Shown one piece after another: positions 5,405 to 8,507 of a stretch of 8,507 bases of DNA. Origin of the DNA: SG8-39 sp041558415 (GTDB lineage: Bacteria; Pseudomonadota; Gammaproteobacteria; Burkholderiales; SG8-39); contig JBFFEY010000099.1 in NCBI GenBank assembly GCA_041558415.1, positions 1 to 8,507 of the forward strand. The letters are read 5' to 3'. The notes under the pieces are model-generated. The model saw only the letters and a list, made by a program, of their open reading frames with translations. It was not told where the DNA came from and did not search any database. The stretch's first letter is position 1. Every line of letters begins with the position of its first letter. A program made the translations under genes and the position numbers.

Positions 5405-7960
5405 TCAGAGCCAGGTCATCATCCCCATTTCGAACGGGTGGCTGAGCAGCGGGCTCGCCGGGTAGGCGCGGACGCGGTATTCGATGCGGCCCGAGATCTG
5501 CGGACAGAACTCGATCGAGTACAGGTGCTCGCCGGTCTCCGGCAGCGTGCGCTCGTAATTCAACGGCTCGACGTCGAGCGCGTCGCTCGCGCGCCGCGTG
5601 CCAGGGCGCGAAAACACCACTTCGACCGTCACATCCTGCGGCGCGAGGCCGTTCAGGCTGGCCGCGACCGAGATATGCACCGTGCCGCCGTAGCGCAGAT
5701 GGGCGGTCGGCGGCGCGTGGGCACGCAGCGTGACGCCGTCCCAGGCGGTGCGCACGCGCGTCTTCCAGGCGGCGAGCTCGCGCGCGCCGCGAAAATCGTT
5801 TTCCGCGAGCCGCCGGGCCTGCTTGACCGCCGGGCGATAGAGATGATCGAGGTATTCGCCGAGCATGCGCATGGAACAGAAGCGCGGTCCGACCGAGGCG
5901 ATCGACTCCTTGGCCATCTGCACCCAGGCCGCCGAGTAGCCGCCCGGCGCCAGCGCGTAATAGGTCGGGAGTACCTGGTCCTGCAGCAACTCGTAGAGCG
6001 TGCGCGCTTCCTCTGCGTCACGCCGCGCCGGGTCGAGCGTTTCGGAGGCCGGCTTGATCGCCCAGCCGTTCCTGCCGTTGTAGCCTTCGGCCCACCAGCC
6101 GTCGAGCACCGACAGGTTGAGCGCGCCGTTGATGGCCGCCTTCATGCCCGAAGTGCCGCAGGCTTCCATCGGGTAGATGGGGTTGTTCAGCCAGACGTCG
6201 ACGCCCTGTACCAAGCGCCGGCCGAGGCGCAGGTCATAGCCCTCGACGAGCAGCAGCTTGCCTTCGAACTCTGGGCTGCGCGCCAGCTCGTCGATGCGAC
6301 GGATCAGCGCCTGTCCCGGCTCGTCGGCCGGGTGCGCCTTGCCGGCGAAGATGAAGAGTACCGGACGCTGCGGGTCGGAGACGATCTCGCGCAGCCAGTC
6401 GACGTTCTGGAACAGCAGCGTCGCGCGCTTGTAGGTAGCGAAGCGGCGCGCGAAACCGATGGTCAGCACGTTCGGGTTCGCGGGGTCCGCGTGCTTGAGG
6501 ATGCGGTCGAGATGCGCTTCGGAGCCCTGGTTGCGGGTGTTCTGCGCGCGCACCCGGTGCCGCACCAGATGCAGCATTTGCGCCTTGAGCCCCTGGTGGA
6601 TGTTCCAGAACTGCGCGTGAGGGATGTTGTCGACGCGGCGCCAGCATGCCGGCTCGGTGAGGCGCTGCGCCCAGCCGGCTCCAAGATGATGCTCGAAGGC
6701 TTCGTGCCAGGCATCGGCCAGGAAGGTCGACACGTGCACGCCGTTGGTGACGCAGCCGACCGGATTCTCGTCGACCTCGATCTGCGGCCAGAGATCCGCG
6801 CAGAGCTTGGCCGAAACCTGCGCGTGGATGCGCGAGACGCCGTTCTGGTGGCGCGAGCCGCGCACCGCGAGCGCCGTCATGTTGAAGTCCTGGGCGGTGC
6901 CGCTCGCGCCGAGCGCGAGCAGGCGGTCGAGCTGGCCGTCGATCTCGGGCAGCGCCGCCTTGAGGTGGGCGCGTACCCGGTTCTCGGGAAAGTGGTCGTG
7001 CCCCGCGGGAACCACGGTGTGGGTGGTGAACACGGTGCTCGCGGCCACCGCTTCGAGCGCCGAGTCGTAGTCCAGGCCTTCGGCGATCAGCCGGCGCATG
7101 CGCTCGGTGATCATGAAGGCGGGGTGGCCTTCGTTCACGTGCCAGCAGCTCGGCGCGACGCCGAGCGCATCGAGCGCGCGCACGCCGCCGATGCCGAGGA
7201 TGATTTCCTGCTCGAGGCGCCGCTCGCGGTCGCCGGTGTACAGGCGGTGCGCGATGTCGCGGTCGTGCTCGCTGTTTTCGGCGAGATCGGTGTCGAGCAG
7301 GACCAGTCCGACGTGGCCGATGCGCGCGCGCCAGAGCTTGATCGCCGTCTGCCGGCCCGGCAGGCCGACGTGAACGCGCAGCTCGCTGCCGTCCGCGCGC
7401 AGTACCGGCTCGATCGGCAGCAGCTCGAACTCGGTGTCGGCATAGGTCGCAAGCTGGCGGCCCTCGTGGTCGATCTGCTGCGTGAAGTAGCCCTGCCGGT
7501 ACAGCAGTCCCACGCCGACGAACGGCAGGCGCAGGTCGCTCGCCGTCTTGCAGTGGTCGCCCGCCAGGATGCCGAGGCCGCCCGAGTAGATGGGCAGGCT
7601 TTCGTGCAGGCCGAACTCGGCGCAGAAATAGGCGATCTGTTCGTCCGGCGGCATCTGCGGCCTGTGGTTCGAGGTCAGTGCCGCGCCGTGGTAGGCGTCG
7701 TAGCCGGCAAGCACGCGCTGCAGCGCGCTCAGGTACATCGGATCGTCGGCCGCCTCGCGCAGCCGTTTCTGATCGATGTTGCGCAGGAAGGCCTTCGGGC
7801 TGTGGCCGACGCGCTGCCAAAGGTCGGGGTCGAGGCGCGCGAACAGGGTGCGCGTCGGCCGATCCCAGCTGTACCACAGGTTGTTGGCGAGTTCTTCGAG
7901 CCGCTTCAGGCTCGCCGGCAGCTCGGGACGAACATCGAGACGAAACAGGGTGCCGCGCAT
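5405..7960 (-). CDS. glgP: Alpha-glucan (glycogen) phosphorylase, DUF3417 type
   Basis: It releases glucose-1-phosphate from the non-reducing ends of glycogen or maltodextrin using inorganic phosphate and pyridoxal phosphate (GT35). The 851-aa protein belongs to the branch with an N-terminal DUF3417 domain (about 12-125; L21-E-E-L-A-N-N-L-W-Y-S-W-D-R). Further motifs are Y125-S-G-G-L-G-I-L-A-G-D-H, H274-V-N-E-G-H-P-A-F, the phosphate-site R506-F-A-T-Y-K511-R, and E599-A-C-G-T-S-G-M-K607, where K607 should carry PLP. A beta-rich C-terminal extension (about 752-851) is characteristic of this branch. I chose ATG 7960 because the family begins M-x-G-T-x-F; an in-frame GTG at 7978 would add six residues and abut the hairpin at 7981-8000. 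Neither start has a clear Shine-Dalgarno. It is the first gene of the glgP-glgA-kinase-DHH cluster. Confidence 0.96.
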   Translation of the reverse strand: MRGTLFRLDVRPELPASLKRLEELANNLWYSWDRPTRTLFARLDPDLWQRVGHSPKAFLRNIDQKRLREAADDPMYLSALQRVLAGYDAYHGAALTSNHRPQMPPDEQIAYFCAEFGLHESLPIYSGGLGILAGDHCKTASDLRLPFVGVGLLYRQGYFTQQIDHEGRQLATYADTEFELLPIEPVLRADGSELRVHVGLPGRQTAIKLWRARIGHVGLVLLDTDLAENSEHDRDIAHRLYTGDRERRLEQEIILGIGGVRALDALGVAPSCWHVNEGHPAFMITERMRRLIAEGLDYDSALEAVAASTVFTTHTVVPAGHDHFPENRVRAHLKAALPEIDGQLDRLLALGASGTAQDFNMTALAVRGSRHQNGVSRIHAQVSAKLCADLWPQIEVDENPVGCVTNGVHVSTFLADAWHEAFEHHLGAGWAQRLTEPACWRRVDNIPHAQFWNIHQGLKAQMLHLVRHRVRAQNTRNQGSEAHLDRILKHADPANPNVLTIGFARRFATYKRATLLFQNVDWLREIVSDPQRPVLFIFAGKAHPADEPGQALIRRIDELARSPEFEGKLLLVEGYDLRLGRRLVQGVDVWLNNPIYPMEACGTSGMKAAINGALNLSVLDGWWAEGYNGRNGWAIKPASETLDPARRDAEEARTLYELLQDQVLPTYYALAPGGYSAAWVQMAKESIASVGPRFCSMRMLGEYLDHLYRPAVKQARRLAENDFRGARELAAWKTRVRTAWDGVTLRAHAPPTAHLRYGGTVHISVAASLNGLAPQDVTVEVVFSRPGTRRASDALDVEPLNYERTLPETGEHLYSIEFCPQISGRIEYRVRAYPASPLLSHPFEMGMMTWL

Positions 7961-7980
7961 GAGGGGAATACCGTGCACGG

Positions 7981-8000
7981 GTCGCGCAGCCCTGCGCGAC
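7981..8000 (-). repeat. Strong hairpin in the glgP leader
   Basis: Perfect 9-bp arms (7981-7989 GTCGCGCAG and 7992-8000) have only 2 nt between them, so 8 bp would form with a 4-nt loop. In the minus-strand RNA it ends 20 nt before the ATG at 7960 and 2 nt before the alternative GTG at 7978. It is not followed by a U-tract, so it is a leader structure or binding site rather than an intrinsic terminator. Confidence 0.55.
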
Positions 8001-8044
8001 GCCCGGCGTTGGGCGGATTCTACCGGTATCGCGTCCGGGCGTCG
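7997..8044. promoter_or_regulatory. 10-bp inverted repeat bracketing the candidate glgP -10
   Basis: CGACGCCCGG (7997-8006) and its exact reverse complement CCGGGCGTCG (8035-8044) are 28 bp apart. The TAGAAT -10 candidate (8017-8022) lies between them. The arm centres are 38 bp apart. This could be a pair of operator sites or an RNA structure in a read-through transcript from Usp. Confidence 0.4.
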
Positions 8045-8050
8045 GACGTC

Positions 8051-8090
8051 AGGCGCCGCAAGCGTTCGTGACGAGCGGCTGCCGGCGCCT
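8051..8090. repeat. 8-bp inverted repeat at the Usp gene end
   Basis: Arms AGGCGCCG (8051-8058) and CGGCGCCT (8083-8090) overlap the Usp stop codon on one side, with 24 nt between them. It could form a 3' hairpin for the Usp transcript. No T-tract follows and the arms contain the self-complementary GGCGCC, so significance is low. Confidence 0.25.
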
Positions 8091-8507
8091 AGCGACCATG
8101 CACGAGCAGCACGGGAACCTCGGCATTGCGCACCACCTGGTCGGCGTCGCTGCCGAGCACGAGGCGCCGGATGCCGCGACGGCCGTGGGTTCCCATGACG
8201 ATCAGGTCCGCTTTCCAGCGCTGCGCCTCGCGCAGCACCTCGTCGGCGACGCGCTTGGTGACCGGCTCGTGCAGCACGGTTTCGGCCGCCACGCCGGCTT
8301 TCTTCGCGCTGCGCCGTGCCTCGTCGAGCACCGCGCGTCCGCTGCGCGCGAGCTTGGCGAGCACGGGGCGCGGATTCATGCCGGTCTCGGTGACACCGAT
8401 GATCGCCATCTTGTCCACGACATGAACGACACGCAGCGCGGCGCCCTGGTCCTTCGCCAGGCGGATCGCTTCGCGCAGGCCGGCGGCAGCCGTCTTGCTG
8501 CCGTCGA
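8089..8507 (-). CDS. Universal stress protein (UspA family), 5' end beyond the window
   Basis: A cytoplasmic stress protein of the nucleotide-binding Usp fold. The open frame continues without a stop to the right edge of the window. The visible 138 codons begin D-G-S-K-T-A, the usual segment right after the first beta-strand of Usp proteins, so only a dozen or so N-terminal residues should be missing. The start codons inside the window (for example GTG 8418) fall within the domain and are not the real start. Near the C-terminus it reads V-M-G-T-H-G, nine residues, then G-S, which is the G-x2-G-x9-G-(S/T) ATP-binding signature. It should therefore belong to the ATP-binding class. It ends with the typical strand V-P-V-L-L-V. 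It is upstream of and co-oriented with glgP, 128 bp away, so read-through or joint stress control is possible. The family call is secure; its role in the cell is not known. Confidence 0.93.
   Translation of the reverse strand, partial: DGSKTAAAGLREAIRLAKDQGAALRVVHVVDKMAIIGVTETGMNPRPVLAKLARSGRAVLDEARRSAKKAGVAAETVLHEPVTKRVADEVLREAQRWKADLIVMGTHGRRGIRRLVLGSDADQVVRNAEVPVLLVHGR

Larger units (their letters stand above)
7961..8088. promoter_or_regulatory. Leader and promoter region of the glgP operon
   Basis: These 128 bp lie between the Usp stop and the glgP start, both on the minus strand. They contain a good -10 hexamer TAGAAT (8022-8017, minus). A weak CCGACG (8045-8040), 17 bp away, is the best -35. 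A start near 8010 would give a leader of about 50 nt containing a strong hairpin. Three inverted repeats (7981-8000, 7997-8044, 8051-8090) fill most of the region. No T-tract terminator for the Usp gene is seen, so read-through from Usp into glgP is possible. Confidence 0.5.

Noticed and set aside
3871..5445. A 524-codon plus-strand frame opposite glgA
   Set aside because: Antisense shadow of glgA; no domain and shadow-type composition.
5351..8071. A 906-codon open frame on the plus strand, opposite glgP
   Set aside because: It is antisense to a glgP gene whose motifs are complete. The predicted protein is rich in Arg, Val, Ala, His and Asp with no recognisable domain, as expected for a shadow frame in high-GC DNA.
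8089..8418. A complete 109-aa stress protein starting at GTG 8418
   Set aside because: The frame stays open to the window edge and the upstream codons read as the normal Usp N-terminal part (D-G-S and following helix), so the gene is cut by the window and not short.
1..8507. CRISPR array, insertion sequence, tRNA or prophage
   Set aside because: No regularly spaced repeats, transposase or integrase frame, tRNA-like fold or phage gene was seen on either strand.

Overview
The window is high-GC chromosomal DNA with dense bacterial gene packing. Gene content and protein style (a DUF3417-type glycogen phosphorylase, a GT5 glycogen synthase, a fused APH/P-loop kinase, Hsp20, a universal stress protein) suggest a proteobacterium. 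A gammaproteobacterium of the purple-sulfur or sulfur-oxidiser kind is my best guess and a betaproteobacterium is possible; this is inferred from protein style only. I see no rRNA, tRNA, CRISPR, insertion sequence, phage or plasmid gene.

Layout from left to right. An Hsp20 small heat-shock protein gene lies on the minus strand (25-522). A 146-bp divergent intergenic region with several short inverted repeats follows (523-668). Two small plus-strand genes of unknown function come next: a DUF1496-like protein with two cysteines (669-932) and an acidic conserved hypothetical (1036-1320). The second small gene runs tail to tail into a four-gene minus-strand cluster and overlaps it by 7 bp. In transcription order the cluster is glgP (glycogen phosphorylase, 7960-5405), glgA (glycogen synthase, 5382-3898), a fused aminoglycoside-phosphotransferase-like/P-loop kinase (3892-2279) and a DHH-family phosphoesterase (2279-1314). 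Upstream of glgP is a 128-bp regulatory region with strong inverted repeats. The window ends in a 5'-truncated universal stress protein gene (8507-8089, minus strand).

How the genes fit together. GlgA extends alpha-1,4-glucan from a nucleotide-glucose donor, and GlgP degrades it to glucose-1-phosphate, so the operon carries both synthesis and breakdown of the storage polymer. The precursor enzyme (GlgC) and branching enzyme (GlgB) are not in the window. The cluster continues with 5 nt between glgA and the kinase gene and a 1-nt stop/start overlap (TGATG) between the kinase and the DHH gene, so the last two are probably translationally coupled. Their substrates cannot be read from the sequence. 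This kinase plus phosphoesterase pair attached to glycogen metabolism is the most interesting unexplained item. Hsp20 and the Usp protein on either side give the locus a stress or stationary-phase flavour.

The rest is well-known families in an ordinary arrangement. I do not see a clearly new defence, mobile or secretion system. The long open frames on the opposite strand of the glg genes are high-GC shadows and are left out.
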